From NCBI RefSeq assembly GCF_001676725.1, contig NZ_CP016172.1, positions 4,030,001 through 4,094,000 on the forward strand: DNA of 64,000 bases. The letters are read 5' to 3'. Of this stretch, positions 16,522-24,988 are shown in pieces. The DNA comes from Bordetella flabilis (GTDB taxonomy: Bacteria > Pseudomonadota > Gammaproteobacteria > Burkholderiales > Burkholderiaceae_B). Under the pieces are notes generated by a model that was not told the DNA's origin, did not search any database, and saw only the letters and a program-made list of their open reading frames with translations. Position 1 is the first letter of the stretch; every line of letters begins with the position of its first letter. The position numbers were made by a program, and so were the translations under genes.

Positions 16522-17784
16522 TCACGCGTAGATGTAGTCGCGCCGCCAGGGGTAGGCGATATCGGCCGGGTGATCCAGCTCATCGGCACGCCCGGTGGCC
16601 AGCCCTTGCCCGACGATCTGGTGCAGGGCGATCCAGCCGTGCTCGAAAGCCATGGCGCAGCCCGCCAGATACAGGCGATAGGCACGCAGCGAACGCGCGC
16701 CCTGTTCGCCCGGCAATACCTTGGCCGCCTCGTCCAGCTTCTGTTCCAGGGCATCGCTCCATGCCCACAGCGTGCGGGCGTAGTGCGGCCGCAGGTTCTC
16801 CACATCCACCGCCTCGAGGCCGCCTTCGGCCATCGATTCCATCACGCGGCTGATATGCGTCAGTTCGCCTCCGGGGAAGATGTACTTCTCGATGAACTCG
16901 CCCATGCCGCTGCCCAGCTGCGCGTTGTGAACGCCGCCGGCGGTGATGCCGTGGTTCATGATGAGTCCGCCCGGGCGCAGCAAGCGGCGCAGTTTGGCGA
17001 AATACTCCGGAAGCTGCGCGCGCCCGACGTGTTCGAACATACCGACCGAGGCGATCTTGTCGAAAGGCTGGCTCTCGTCCAGCTTGCGATAGTCCAGCAG
17101 CTCCATGCGCACGCGCCCTTGCAGGCCTTTTTCCTGGATGAGGCGATTGACGTGCGCGTGCTGGTTGCGCGACAGGGTGATGCCGGTGCCCTGGATCCCG
17201 TAGTTTTCCGCCGCCCACATCAGCAGCCCGCCCCAGCCGGCTCCCACATCGAGGAAACGCTCGCCCGGCGCCAGCCGCAGCTTGCGGCAGATATGGTCGA
17301 GCTTGGCTTCCTGCGCCTGGGCCAGCGACATGTCCGGCGTGCGGTAATACGCGCAGGAATAAACCCGGCGCGGGTCCAGCCACAAGGCATAGAAGTCGTC
17401 GGAAAGGTCGTAATGGAACTCGATCTGCTTGGCGTCCCGCTCGATGGAATGGCGCCAGACGGACAGCACGCGTCGCGCGAGGTCGGTAAACCAGCCGCCG
17501 CGCGCGGCGTCCACGGGTGAGTCGGGCAGCAGCTCCGCGGCGGCACGCATGACATCGTGCATATTGCCCTCGATGTCCACCAGTCCTTCGACGTAGTCCT
17601 GGCCCAGAACGCCCACTTCCCCGGCGGCCAGGTGAGCCAACGCGGTTTTGCTGCGCGCAGCGAAGCGTACCTTGGGGCTGCTCGAGCCGACCTTGGTGCC
17701 GTCCGGCATTTCGAGCTGGACCGGGATCGAAATAGATTGCAGCTTGCGTTCCACTGCAGACAACACAGGATTCACGACAGTCAA
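16522..17784 (-). CDS. cfa: Cyclopropane-fatty-acyl-phospholipid synthase
   Basis: 420 residues. It adds a methylene group from S-adenosylmethionine across the double bond of unsaturated phospholipid chains at the inner membrane, a stationary-phase and acid response. The N-terminal lipid-binding domain (about 1-120) is followed by the SAM fold: YDLSDDFYALWLD, FLDVGAGWGGLLMWAA (motif I), SVGMFEHVGRAQLPEYF and LRPGGLIMNHG. Family length is normal. It is divergent from a Bcr/CflA exporter across a 134-bp region with a perfect inverted repeat. Confidence 0.93.
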   Translation of the reverse strand: MTVVNPVLSAVERKLQSISIPVQLEMPDGTKVGSSSPKVRFAARSKTALAHLAAGEVGVLGQDYVEGLVDIEGNMHDVMRAAAELLPDSPVDAARGGWFTDLARRVLSVWRHSIERDAKQIEFHYDLSDDFYALWLDPRRVYSCAYYRTPDMSLAQAQEAKLDHICRKLRLAPGERFLDVGAGWGGLLMWAAENYGIQGTGITLSRNQHAHVNRLIQEKGLQGRVRMELLDYRKLDESQPFDKIASVGMFEHVGRAQLPEYFAKLRRLLRPGGLIMNHGITAGGVHNAQLGSGMGEFIEKYIFPGGELTHISRVMESMAEGGLEAVDVENLRPHYARTLWAWSDALEQKLDEAAKVLPGEQGARSLRAYRLYLAGCAMAFEHGWIALHQIVGQGLATGRADELDHPADIAYPWRRDYIYA

Positions 17785-17811
17785 CCTCGGAATGAATAAC
17801 TTGCGGACTTT

Positions 17812-17830
17812 ATCGGAATTTGTTTCCGAT
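17812..17830. promoter_or_regulatory. Inverted repeat in the cfa/bcr divergent promoter region
   Basis: ATCGGAATTTGTTTCCGAT has perfect 7-bp arms (17812-17818 and 17824-17830) around a 5-base centre. It lies 27 bp ahead of the cfa start codon and 88 bp ahead of the exporter ATG, where a shared operator would be expected. The protein that binds it is unknown. Confidence 0.35.
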
Positions 17831-17918
17831 TTGAACCATGGTCAGCCGTGTTACATTTGGGATCGCGTGCGCACGTCTGCCGTCTCGCCCCCGGCCCAAA
17901 GGCCATCCCGCTCCCCCA

Positions 17919-19136
17919 ATGCCCCCTTCACTTCCGACACGCGGACTGCCCGGCTGGCTCATCCTGATGGGCGCCCTGACGGCGATCGGGCCGTTTTCCA
18001 TCGACCTCTACCTGCCGGCCTTCCCGGCGATCGCCGCCGGCCTGTGCGTCAGCCAGGGCGATGTGGAGCGGACCATGGCCGCCTACCTGATCGGCCTGGC
18101 AGCAGCACAGATATTCTATGGGCCGCTGGCCGACCGCTACGGACGCAAGCCTCCGCTCCTGGTGGGCCTGTCGCTGTATGTGGTCGCCTCGCTAGGCTGC
18201 GCGCTGGCGGTGGACATCGAAAGCCTGACCGCATGGCGCGCGATGCAGGCGCTGGGCGGTGCGGCGGGGATCGTCATCCCGCGCGCCGTCATCCGTGACC
18301 ACTACGAGACTCAGGAAGCGGCGCGCGCGATGTCGCTGCTGCTGCTTATCATGGGCCTCGCGCCCATCCTGGCCCCCCTGATAGGCGGTCAGCTTCTACT
18401 GCTGACGGGATGGCGTGGAATTTTCGCCCTCATGCTGGCGGCTGGCGTCGCCCTGCTGGCGGCGATGCTCTTCAACATGAAAGAATCGCTGGCGCCGGAA
18501 CGCATCATCCGCCTGAGTTTCCGCACCATCGCCGGCAACTACTGGGCGTTGCTGCGCCATCGCCGTTTCATGGCCCACAGCCTGGCCGGCGGCCTGGGCC
18601 AGGCCGGCATGTTCGCCTACATCGTCGGTTCGCCGCGGGTGTTCATCGAGTTGTATGGCGTGGACCCGCAGCACTACGGATTGCTCTTCGGCCTGAACGC
18701 GGCCGGCCTGATTGTCGGCTCGCAGGTCAGCGCCCGCCTGCTGCGGCGCCATCCGCCGCAGGTCCTGCAGCGGCGCGCCCTGGTATCGCTGGCCCTCGCC
18801 AGCGTGGTTGCGGTCGCCTTGACGTTGGCGGGCTGGATGACGCTGCCGCTGCTGATGGCATGCCTGATGGGTTACATGAGCAGCCAGGGCTTCGTCAACC
18901 CGAATTCCGCCGCCCTGGCCCTGTCGGAGCAGGGCAGGCGGCTGGGGGCGGCGTCTGCGCTGCTGGGCACGCTGCAACTGTCCTGCGGGGCGCTGGCGGG
19001 ACTGTGCGTCAGCTTCTGGCAGAGCGATACGCCGCTTCCGTTGACCGCCGTGCTGGCGGCGTGTGCCTGCCTGTCCTGGCTGTGCGGGCGCGTGGCCCGG
19101 GGCCATGGGACGGGCGGCGCGCCTGATGCTGCCTGA
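17919..19136 (+). CDS. Multidrug MFS exporter, Bcr/CflA family
   Basis: 405 residues with about 12 membrane spans. The Bcr/CflA signatures are visible: ALTAIGPFSIDLYLPAFPAI in the first span, GPLADRYGRKPPLL in the 2-3 loop (motif A) and LGGAAGIVIPRAVIRDHYE. Such proteins exchange protons for drugs such as bicyclomycin, chloramphenicol or sulfonamides; the substrate is unknown. The ATG at 17919 was chosen because the family starts about 8 residues ahead of the first span; an open frame of 27 more codons upstream reads as basic, non-membrane sequence. Confidence 0.87.
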   Translation: MPPSLPTRGLPGWLILMGALTAIGPFSIDLYLPAFPAIAAGLCVSQGDVERTMAAYLIGLAAAQIFYGPLADRYGRKPPLLVGLSLYVVASLGCALAVDIESLTAWRAMQALGGAAGIVIPRAVIRDHYETQEAARAMSLLLLIMGLAPILAPLIGGQLLLLTGWRGIFALMLAAGVALLAAMLFNMKESLAPERIIRLSFRTIAGNYWALLRHRRFMAHSLAGGLGQAGMFAYIVGSPRVFIELYGVDPQHYGLLFGLNAAGLIVGSQVSARLLRRHPPQVLQRRALVSLALASVVAVALTLAGWMTLPLLMACLMGYMSSQGFVNPNSAALALSEQGRRLGAASALLGTLQLSCGALAGLCVSFWQSDTPLPLTAVLAACACLSWLCGRVARGHGTGGAPDAA

Positions 19137-19155
19137 TCCCGCCGCCGGCGTTCGC

Positions 19156-19185
19156 TTGCTGCCGCCGCTTTTTTCGTAGTAGAAT
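19156..19185 (+). promoter_or_regulatory. Probable sigma-70 promoter of rpmB-rpmG
   Basis: TTGCTG (19156-19161) and TAGAAT (19180-19185) are spaced by 18 bp. It lies just after the exporter stop and about 255 bp ahead of the rpmB start codon, so the transcript would carry a long leader. Confidence 0.6.
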
Positions 19186-19189
19186 CGCA

Positions 19190-19441
19190 GGCTTACGAAT
19201 TTACCCGTGCCAGCTACTATGCTTTGTAGCCGGGCACTTCCACCCCGCCGATGCATTGGCGGAGGGCGGCGGGCACAAGCACTCCGGGCCCGGAATCGCC
19301 GCGAACTTGCTGAATTGCGCAGGTTGAACCGCGACAGATTTCCGGCCGGCATCCTAGAAATACGGGATGGCCAGCGTCTCGCTGGCGGCTGAGCTCCCGT
19401 CTTTCGAACCATACGCGGCAAGATTGAATTGAGGTGCATTC
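19190..19441 (+). promoter_or_regulatory. Long structured leader of rpmB-rpmG
   Basis: No gene is seen between the exporter and rpmB. The leader holds two clear foldable parts. First, GTGCC (19207-19211) and GCTAC (19213-19217) pair with GTAGC (19226-19230) and GGCAC (19233-19237). Second, ACGGGA (19362-19367) pairs with TCCCGT (19395-19400) and encloses a perfect 7-bp hairpin, GCCAGCG/CGCTGGC, with loop TCT (19370-19386). The end of the second element is about 40 bases from the rpmB start. Autoregulation by a ribosomal protein is a reasonable but unproven reading. Confidence 0.45.
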
Positions 19442-19678
19442 ATGGCACGCGTATGCCAAATTACGGGCAAGCGCCCGATGGTGGGCAACAATGTTTCCCA
19501 CGCCAACAACAAGACCAAGCGGCGTTTCCTGCCCAACCTGCAATCGCGCCGGTTCTGGGTCGAAAGCGAAAATCGCTGGATTCGCCTGCGTGTCACCACC
19601 AAGGCCTTGCGCACCATCGACAAGAAGGGCATCGACGCTGTGCTGGCCGAGCTGCGCGCTCGCGGCGAAGCGATCTGA
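19442..19678 (+). CDS. rpmB: 50S ribosomal protein L28
   Basis: 78 residues, [20 protein letters not shown] at the start, then the basic strands [18 protein letters not shown] and [14 protein letters not shown]. Length and sequence are typical of proteobacterial L28, a component of the large subunit near the E site. A GAGG ribosome-binding site precedes the ATG. It is followed 35 bp later by rpmG, the usual pair. Confidence 0.97.
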   Translation: MARVCQITGKRPMVGNNVSHANNKTKRRFLPNLQSRRFWVESENRWIRLRVTTKALRTIDKKGIDAVLAELRARGEAI

Positions 19679-19713
19679 GCGCGACTCGTCCTTAGATAAT
19701 TCAGGAGTACGAC

Positions 19714-19884
19714 ATGGCTGCCAAAGGTAACCGCGAAAAAATCAAGCTCGAGTCGACGGCCGGCACGGGGCACTTTTACACCACCACCAAGAACAAGCGC
19801 ACGATGCCGGAAAAGATGCTGATCAAGAAGTTCGATCCGGTCGCGCGCAAGCATGTGGACTACAAGGAAACGAAGCTCAAGTAA
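19714..19884 (+). CDS. rpmG: 50S ribosomal protein L33
   Basis: 56 residues, beginning [20 protein letters not shown] and ending [11 protein letters not shown], with the conserved [15 protein letters not shown] core. It lacks the zinc-binding cysteines (the C- form of L33). A CAGGAG ribosome-binding site lies ahead of the ATG. Cotranscribed with rpmB and followed by an intrinsic terminator. Confidence 0.97.
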   Translation: MAAKGNREKIKLESTAGTGHFYTTTKNKRTMPEKMLIKKFDPVARKHVDYKETKLK

Positions 19885-19943
19885 CCAGCCCACGTACCAT
19901 CGGGCGGGCAGAGCAGGATGACCCTGTACATCCCACGGAAAGA

Positions 19944-19968
19944 ACCGACAGCAATGTCGGTTTTTTTT
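19944..19968 (+). terminator. Rho-independent terminator of rpmB-rpmG
   Basis: ACCGACA (19944-19950) pairs with TGTCGGT (19955-19961) around the stable loop GCAA, followed by a run of T to 19968. It lies 60 bp after the rpmG stop. It also shows that the following binding-protein gene must start downstream of it. Confidence 0.9.
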
Positions 19969-20055
19969 CGCCGCGGTAGCCATCCGTCGCGGCGCCGCGC
20001 CGTCGCGCAGGTGCCTGGCGGCAGCATGGCGGTGGCCCTATGGCTGGCCCTGCGG

Positions 20056-21825
20056 ATGGCGGCCTCCCATGGGCGCGGATATCCATTCCGTTCCATGGCC
20101 CTCGCCGCGCTGGCGCTATGCCTGGCATGCCCGGACGTGGGCCATGCCGGCCCCGCGTCAGCGGGCGGCGGCCGGACTTCACGCGCGGCGGTGACGCCGG
20201 CGCCACCGCCGGTGGTCCTCGGCGAAATCAATACCTACAAGGATTTGCCCGGCTTCTCGACCGCGTATCGCCGCGGCTGGATGCTGGCGTTGGATCAGAT
20301 CAATGCCGCGGGCGGCGTGCTGGGCCGCAAGCTGGACGTGCGCTCGCGCGACGACCACGGCAAGCCGGACGACGCGGTGCAAGCGGCGCAGGTGCTGGTG
20401 GACCGCGACGGCGTGGTGGCGCTGTTCGGCGGATATTCCTCCGAAGTGGCGCTTGCCCTGTCGCGGTACGCCGACGCCAGCAAGGTGCTTTACCTGGCCG
20501 TGGCCCCGCTTACCCAGCGCCTGACCTGGCAGGAAGGCAATCGCCATACGTTCCGCCTGCGGCCCGCCGCATGGATGCAGGCGGCCGCGGTCGCCCCCAA
20601 GGCACTGGGGCAGCGCAAGCTGCGTTGGGCGCTGGTCTACGAGGACACCGAATCCGACCGCGCCACGGTGGAGGCCTTCAAGGGCCTGATGCGGACGTTC
20701 CAGTCCAAGACTGAATTCGTCGCCGACCTGGCGGTGGCCCAGGGCAAGTTCGACGCCGCCGCCACGGTCACGGCCCTCAAGGCCGCGCAGCCGGAGGCGC
20801 TTTTCAATATGCTGACCGGCGCCCGACTCGCCAGCCTGGTGCATGCGGGCCTGGCCGCGCAACTTTTCGACGGCCTTCCGGTGGTATCGCTGTTTACCGG
20901 CGACCCCCCAAACCTGGCTGTCCTGGATGCCGGCGTGCCCGACGGCTGGATCGTCACGGGCTACCCCGCCGGGACCGTCGACACGCCCGCGAGCCAGGCC
21001 TTCGTACAGGCCTACCAGGCGCGCTACGGCGAAACGCCGGGTACCGCGGCGGTGCTGGGGTACGCCGCGCTGCAATCCATCGCGCAGGGTCTCAGGCAGG
21101 CCGGCATCGCCGACCGGCAGGCACTGGTGTCGGTGTTTCCGCGACTGAGCGTGGAGACGCCCTTCGGCACCATCGTCTACCGCAGCCTGGATCATCAATC
21201 CACGCTGGGCACCTATCTGGGCTACATCGGGCACGTGGACGGCAAGCCACGGATGGAGCGCTTCGCGTACGCCAGCGGCACCCGCCTGCAACCGCTCGAT
21301 GAACAGATCCGCAAGCTGCGCGCGCAGGACAACGCGACGGCAGGCGCAGGCCTGCACGGAACACGGGGCCAGCCGTCCGCCAGCCAGGCCGGGACGGCGG
21401 ACACGCGGGCCCGGGAAAGCCTGACAGGCGGCGCGGAGGAAGCGCAGACCGCGGCACACGCGGCGCCCACGACATCATCGACTGCGACCACATCAACGGC
21501 ATCGCCGACGGCAGCGGACAACGACGCCCGGTCCACGGGCGCGGTTCAGGCTGGCAAGCCCCAGGGCGCATGGGTGGGCAAGCATCCCGTCACCGATCTG
21601 GAAAGGCGGCTACGGGCGGCCCGCCCCGACCCCGCGGCGCCCGCCGCATCGGCCGTGCCGGCGCCGGCATCACCGACCGCGTCGACCTCATCATCGTCCC
21701 CGCGCGCCGATGCCCCCTTCCGCGTGGAAGGGACGCCCCCGGGGCCCCTTCCACCGGCCCTGCCCGACTGGCCAGACCAGGTGCACCCGCCGTTGGAGGC
21801 GGCACCCCGGACGCCGCGCCGCTGA
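20056..21825 (+). CDS. Orphan Leu/Ile/Val-type periplasmic binding protein with long disordered tail
   Basis: 589 residues from the ATG at 20056; ATGs at 20026 and 20095 are other choices, all leading into a signal peptide cut near VGHA-GPA. Residues about 60-420 form a type I periplasmic binding fold of the branched-chain amino acid/urea/amide group (EINTYKDLPGFSTAYRRGWM, AGGVLGRKLDVRSRDDHGKP, VALFGGYSSEVALALS). From about 425 to the end the sequence is Ala/Thr/Ser/Pro-rich and looks disordered, about 165 residues, which the family lacks. There are no permease or ATPase genes nearby. It may sense or scavenge a ligand for a distant transporter; the function is unknown. Confidence 0.75.
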   Translation: MAASHGRGYPFRSMALAALALCLACPDVGHAGPASAGGGRTSRAAVTPAPPPVVLGEINTYKDLPGFSTAYRRGWMLALDQINAAGGVLGRKLDVRSRDDHGKPDDAVQAAQVLVDRDGVVALFGGYSSEVALALSRYADASKVLYLAVAPLTQRLTWQEGNRHTFRLRPAAWMQAAAVAPKALGQRKLRWALVYEDTESDRATVEAFKGLMRTFQSKTEFVADLAVAQGKFDAAATVTALKAAQPEALFNMLTGARLASLVHAGLAAQLFDGLPVVSLFTGDPPNLAVLDAGVPDGWIVTGYPAGTVDTPASQAFVQAYQARYGETPGTAAVLGYAALQSIAQGLRQAGIADRQALVSVFPRLSVETPFGTIVYRSLDHQSTLGTYLGYIGHVDGKPRMERFAYASGTRLQPLDEQIRKLRAQDNATAGAGLHGTRGQPSASQAGTADTRARESLTGGAEEAQTAAHAAPTTSSTATTSTASPTAADNDARSTGAVQAGKPQGAWVGKHPVTDLERRLRAARPDPAAPAASAVPAPASPTASTSSSSPRADAPFRVEGTPPGPLPPALPDWPDQVHPPLEAAPRTPRR

Positions 21826-21951
21826 CGCGGGCGGCCAGCCGGAAGACCTACACGCGAGCCCGGCGATGGACAAGGTCGGACGGGGCGATAAGGCCGGAGG
21901 GCACGATATGTGCGGCCGTCATCGGGGCTGTCGGTTGCCCCGGGCAGCCGC

Positions 21952-23535
21952 TCAGGGCAGCAAGCGCTTGCCGTCCTCGAGCCGCGACACCCGGCCAAGG
22001 TTTTCGGAGCGCAAGGTTTCCGGCAGCAGTTGCGACGGCAGGCTCTGGTAGCTCACCGGACGCAGGAATCGACGGATCGCCAGCGTGCCGACCGACGTGA
22101 ACCGGCTGTCCGAGGTCGCGGGGAAGGGTCCGCCGTGCACCATGGCGTGGGCCACTTCGACCCCGGTGGGCCAGCCGTTGGCCAGGATGCGACCGGCCTT
22201 GCGTTCCAGAATGGGCACCAGGCCACGCGCCAGTTCGTAGTCGGCCTCTTCCATATGCAGGGTCACCGTGAGCTGGCCTTCGATACGCTCGGCGATCTCG
22301 CGCATGTCTTCGGGCCGCTGGCAGCGAACCACCAGGCTCGATGCTCCGAAAACCTCGTGCTGCAAGGCTTCCTGCGACAGGAAATTGCTGACGGCGGTCG
22401 AAAACACCGCGGCGGCGCCGCGGTTGGGGCCTTCGCCGGTGCCGCCGCGCGCGCAAAGCTGCACGCCTTGCGCCGTTTCCAGGGCCTGGACACCCTTCTG
22501 GTAGGCGCCATGGATGCCCGGCGTCAGCATGGCGCTGGGCACATGGCTGGACAGCGTCGCATCGGCGGCCTTGAGGAAGCGGTCCAGGTCGGGACTGTCC
22601 AGCGCGACGACGATACCGGGATTCGTGCAGAACTGGCCGGCGCCCATCGTCAACGAGCCGATGAAAGCCTTGCCGAGTTCCTCCGCACGCGCCGCCAGCG
22701 CGGCGGGGAACAGGAATACCGGATTGATGCTGCTCATTTCGGCGAAGACCGGGATGGGCTCGCGCCGCTTGGACGCGATATCGACCAGCGCCAGGCCGCC
22801 GGTACGCGAACCGGTGAATCCGACGCCTTTGATGCGGGCATCCTGCACCAGCGAAGTGCCGGTTTCGATGCCGCCCAGCAGCAACGAGAACACGCCTTCC
22901 GGCATGCCGCACTCGCGCGCAGCGGCCTGGATGGCCCGCCCCACCAGTTCACCGGTGCCGGGATGCGCGGGATGGCCCTTCACGATGACCGGGCAACCCG
23001 CGGCGAGCGCCGATGCGGTGTCGCCTCCCGCCACCGAGAACGCCAGCGGAAAATTGCTCGCCCCGAACACCGCGACCGGACCCAGCGCGATATTGCGCAA
23101 ACGCAGGTCGGGACGCGGCAAGGGCTGGCGATCCGGCATGGCGGTATCGACGCGCACATCCAGGAACTCGCCGGCGCGGACAACCTGGGCGAATAGGCGC
23201 AACTGGCCCACCGTGCGGGCGCGTTCGCCCTCGATACGGGCCGCCGGCAGCGCGGTCTCCGCCACGGCGCGATCGACCAGCGCCTGGCCCAGTTGCATGA
23301 TCTGATCGCCGATCGCTTCCAGGAAACGCGCCCGGTCTTCGAGGCGGGTTTCACGATACGTGTCGAACGCGGCCCAGGCGGCCGCGCACGCCTGTTCTAC
23401 CTCGGCCGGCCCGGCCTGGGCAAAATCCGGGGCAAGCGTTTCCCCCGTCGCGGGATTGACGGCCTTCAGCGTGCGCTGGCCGTTGTCGATGGCACGCTGG
23501 CCGATAAGAATTTCGCCGGTTATGGTGGTGTTCAC
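21952..23535 (-). CDS. Aldehyde dehydrogenase, 2,5-dioxovalerate dehydrogenase-like
   Basis: A 527-residue NAD(P)-dependent aldehyde dehydrogenase. The nucleophile Cys303 is in [10 protein letters not shown] and the general base Glu266 in [11 protein letters not shown]. The [20 protein letters not shown] and [15 protein letters not shown] segments are those of alpha-ketoglutarate semialdehyde (2,5-dioxovalerate) dehydrogenases, which end pentose, hexarate or hydroxyproline breakdown at 2-oxoglutarate. The exact substrate is inferred. It is divergent from a Bug protein and amidohydrolase gene pair; the three may serve one catabolic route. Confidence 0.87.
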   Translation of the reverse strand: MNTTITGEILIGQRAIDNGQRTLKAVNPATGETLAPDFAQAGPAEVEQACAAAWAAFDTYRETRLEDRARFLEAIGDQIMQLGQALVDRAVAETALPAARIEGERARTVGQLRLFAQVVRAGEFLDVRVDTAMPDRQPLPRPDLRLRNIALGPVAVFGASNFPLAFSVAGGDTASALAAGCPVIVKGHPAHPGTGELVGRAIQAAARECGMPEGVFSLLLGGIETGTSLVQDARIKGVGFTGSRTGGLALVDIASKRREPIPVFAEMSSINPVFLFPAALAARAEELGKAFIGSLTMGAGQFCTNPGIVVALDSPDLDRFLKAADATLSSHVPSAMLTPGIHGAYQKGVQALETAQGVQLCARGGTGEGPNRGAAAVFSTAVSNFLSQEALQHEVFGASSLVVRCQRPEDMREIAERIEGQLTVTLHMEEADYELARGLVPILERKAGRILANGWPTGVEVAHAMVHGGPFPATSDSRFTSVGTLAIRRFLRPVSYQSLPSQLLPETLRSENLGRVSRLEDGKRLLP

Positions 23536-23942
23536 ACGCTTTCTCCTGTTGTGCAGTGGGCGCCACTTGAACGGGGCCGTCAGGCCGCCGCCAGCATTTC
23601 GCCGCGAACATTCGATGATACCCCTGCGACACGAGGGCCCGCCGCTGCACGCCTTCCCCGCCCCTCATGCCGTGCCGCCTGTCCGCAGGACCGCGTCCAA
23701 ACGGGCCACCGTGGTACTTGCATCGCGATGACCGCGCGCGGCGTACCCACGGCATGCAGAAGGGCCGGCGCGGCTGCTCCCGAGCGGGCGGCGATTGTCC
23801 CGTCCTTTTTTGTATGCAAAAATATATCTAAATAATGTCCACGGGGTGCGGTGCGGTGGCGCGCCACGCCGCGTGGGACATCCACCAGAACGGCCAACCA
23901 CGCTGCGTCCAGCCGCCTCGAGGCACCCAAGGAGACACCGCA
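23536..23942. promoter_or_regulatory. Divergent promoter region, dehydrogenase/Bug protein
   Basis: A 407-bp gap between two divergent genes with no convincing open frame. Most of it is GC-rich, but 23803-23836 is a sharp AT-rich stretch containing a GntR-type palindrome and several TA-rich hexamers on both strands. This is the likely promoter core for the Bug protein gene and perhaps the dehydrogenase. Confidence 0.5.
23807..23822. promoter_or_regulatory. Candidate GntR (FCD)-type operator
   Basis: TTTTTGTATGCAAAAA has perfect 6-bp arms around TATG. The core TTGTATGCAA resembles the palindromes bound by FCD-type GntR proteins such as VanR and LldR relatives. A gntR gene of this type lies at 25969-26619. 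Binding by that protein is inferred from proximity. Confidence 0.5.
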
Positions 23943-24929
23943 ATGAAGTCATTCACCCGGGCCATGCGCCGCTTCCTCGCCGCGGCCCTTTGCGGCGCGG
24001 CCACCATGGGGCTGCATGCCGGCGTCCACGCCGCCTACCCCGACAAGACGGTGCGCATCATCGTGCCGTACGCGCCCGGCGGCTCCGGTGATGTGTTTGC
24101 GCGACTCATCGCGGAAAAACTGACCAGCCGCCTGGGCCAGACCTTCATCGTGGAGAACCGCGCTGGCGCCAGCGGCGCCATTGGCGCGCGCTACGTTGCG
24201 GACGCCCCGCCCGACGGCAGCATCCTGCTGCTCGGCCAGACTGGAGAAATCGTCGTCACGCCGCTGTTGTCTAGCAATCTGAACTACAAACCGGAGAACC
24301 TGATGCCCGTGGTGCTGGTGGGCGACTCGCCCCTGGTGCTGTCGGCGCATCCGTCGCAACCGTTCAACACCATCCAGGAGATGGTCGCCTTGAGCAAGAA
24401 AGGCGGACAAGGCCTGAACTACGCGTCCTCGGGCACCGGCACGCCAGGCCACCTGGCCGCGGCAGCCCTGGCGCTGAAGACCGGGGCCAAGCTCACGCAC
24501 GTTCCCTACAAGGGAGGCGGCGCGGCGCTCAGCGATCTGCTGGGCAATCACGTCGACATGTTTTTCTCCGGGGCGCCTGGCGTGTTGCCGCATTTCAAGA
24601 GCGGCACGCTGAAGCCGATCGCGGTGTCGACGGCGGTGCGCTCGCCGGCCCTGCCCAACGTCCCGACCGTGGCCGAAGCCGGAATTCCCGGGTTTTCCTT
24701 CAGCCTGTGGGGCGGCATCTTCGCCCCCAAGGGCACGCCGGACGATATCGTGCAAACGCTGAACCGGGAGATCAACGCCATCATCGCCGACCCCGAAACC
24801 AAGCGACGGCTGGAAGCGGAAGGCGCGGCCGTCAAACCGAATTCGGTCCAGGAATTCACGCAGTTCATCGGCGCCGAACGCGGCAAGTACCAGGAAATCA
24901 TCAAGGAAACCGGCGTACGGCTGGACTGA
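23943..24929 (+). CDS. Bug/TctC-family periplasmic binding protein
   Basis: 328 residues. The signal peptide (MKSFTRAMRRFLAAALCGAA to a cut near VHA-AYPDK) is followed by the Bug fold: KTVRIIVPYAPGGSGDVFAR, VENRAGASGAIGARYV, YASSGTGTPGHLAAAAL, HVPYKGGGAALSDL. It captures a carboxylate-type ligand in the periplasm. The ATG at 23943 has GGAG upstream and opens the signal peptide. The amidohydrolase gene follows 59 bp later on the same strand. TctAB membrane partners are not nearby. Confidence 0.9.
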   Translation: MKSFTRAMRRFLAAALCGAATMGLHAGVHAAYPDKTVRIIVPYAPGGSGDVFARLIAEKLTSRLGQTFIVENRAGASGAIGARYVADAPPDGSILLLGQTGEIVVTPLLSSNLNYKPENLMPVVLVGDSPLVLSAHPSQPFNTIQEMVALSKKGGQGLNYASSGTGTPGHLAAAALALKTGAKLTHVPYKGGGAALSDLLGNHVDMFFSGAPGVLPHFKSGTLKPIAVSTAVRSPALPNVPTVAEAGIPGFSFSLWGGIFAPKGTPDDIVQTLNREINAIIADPETKRRLEAEGAAVKPNSVQEFTQFIGAERGKYQEIIKETGVRLD

Positions 24930-24988
24930 TGGACTGGCCAGGCAACCGCGATGCACGCCCCGAGCCCGCTACACCATGAGATGACGGC

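Noticed and set aside
19918..20055. Extended N-terminus of the orphan binding protein
   Set aside because: The extension would include the rpmG terminator hairpin and T-run, so translation must begin later.
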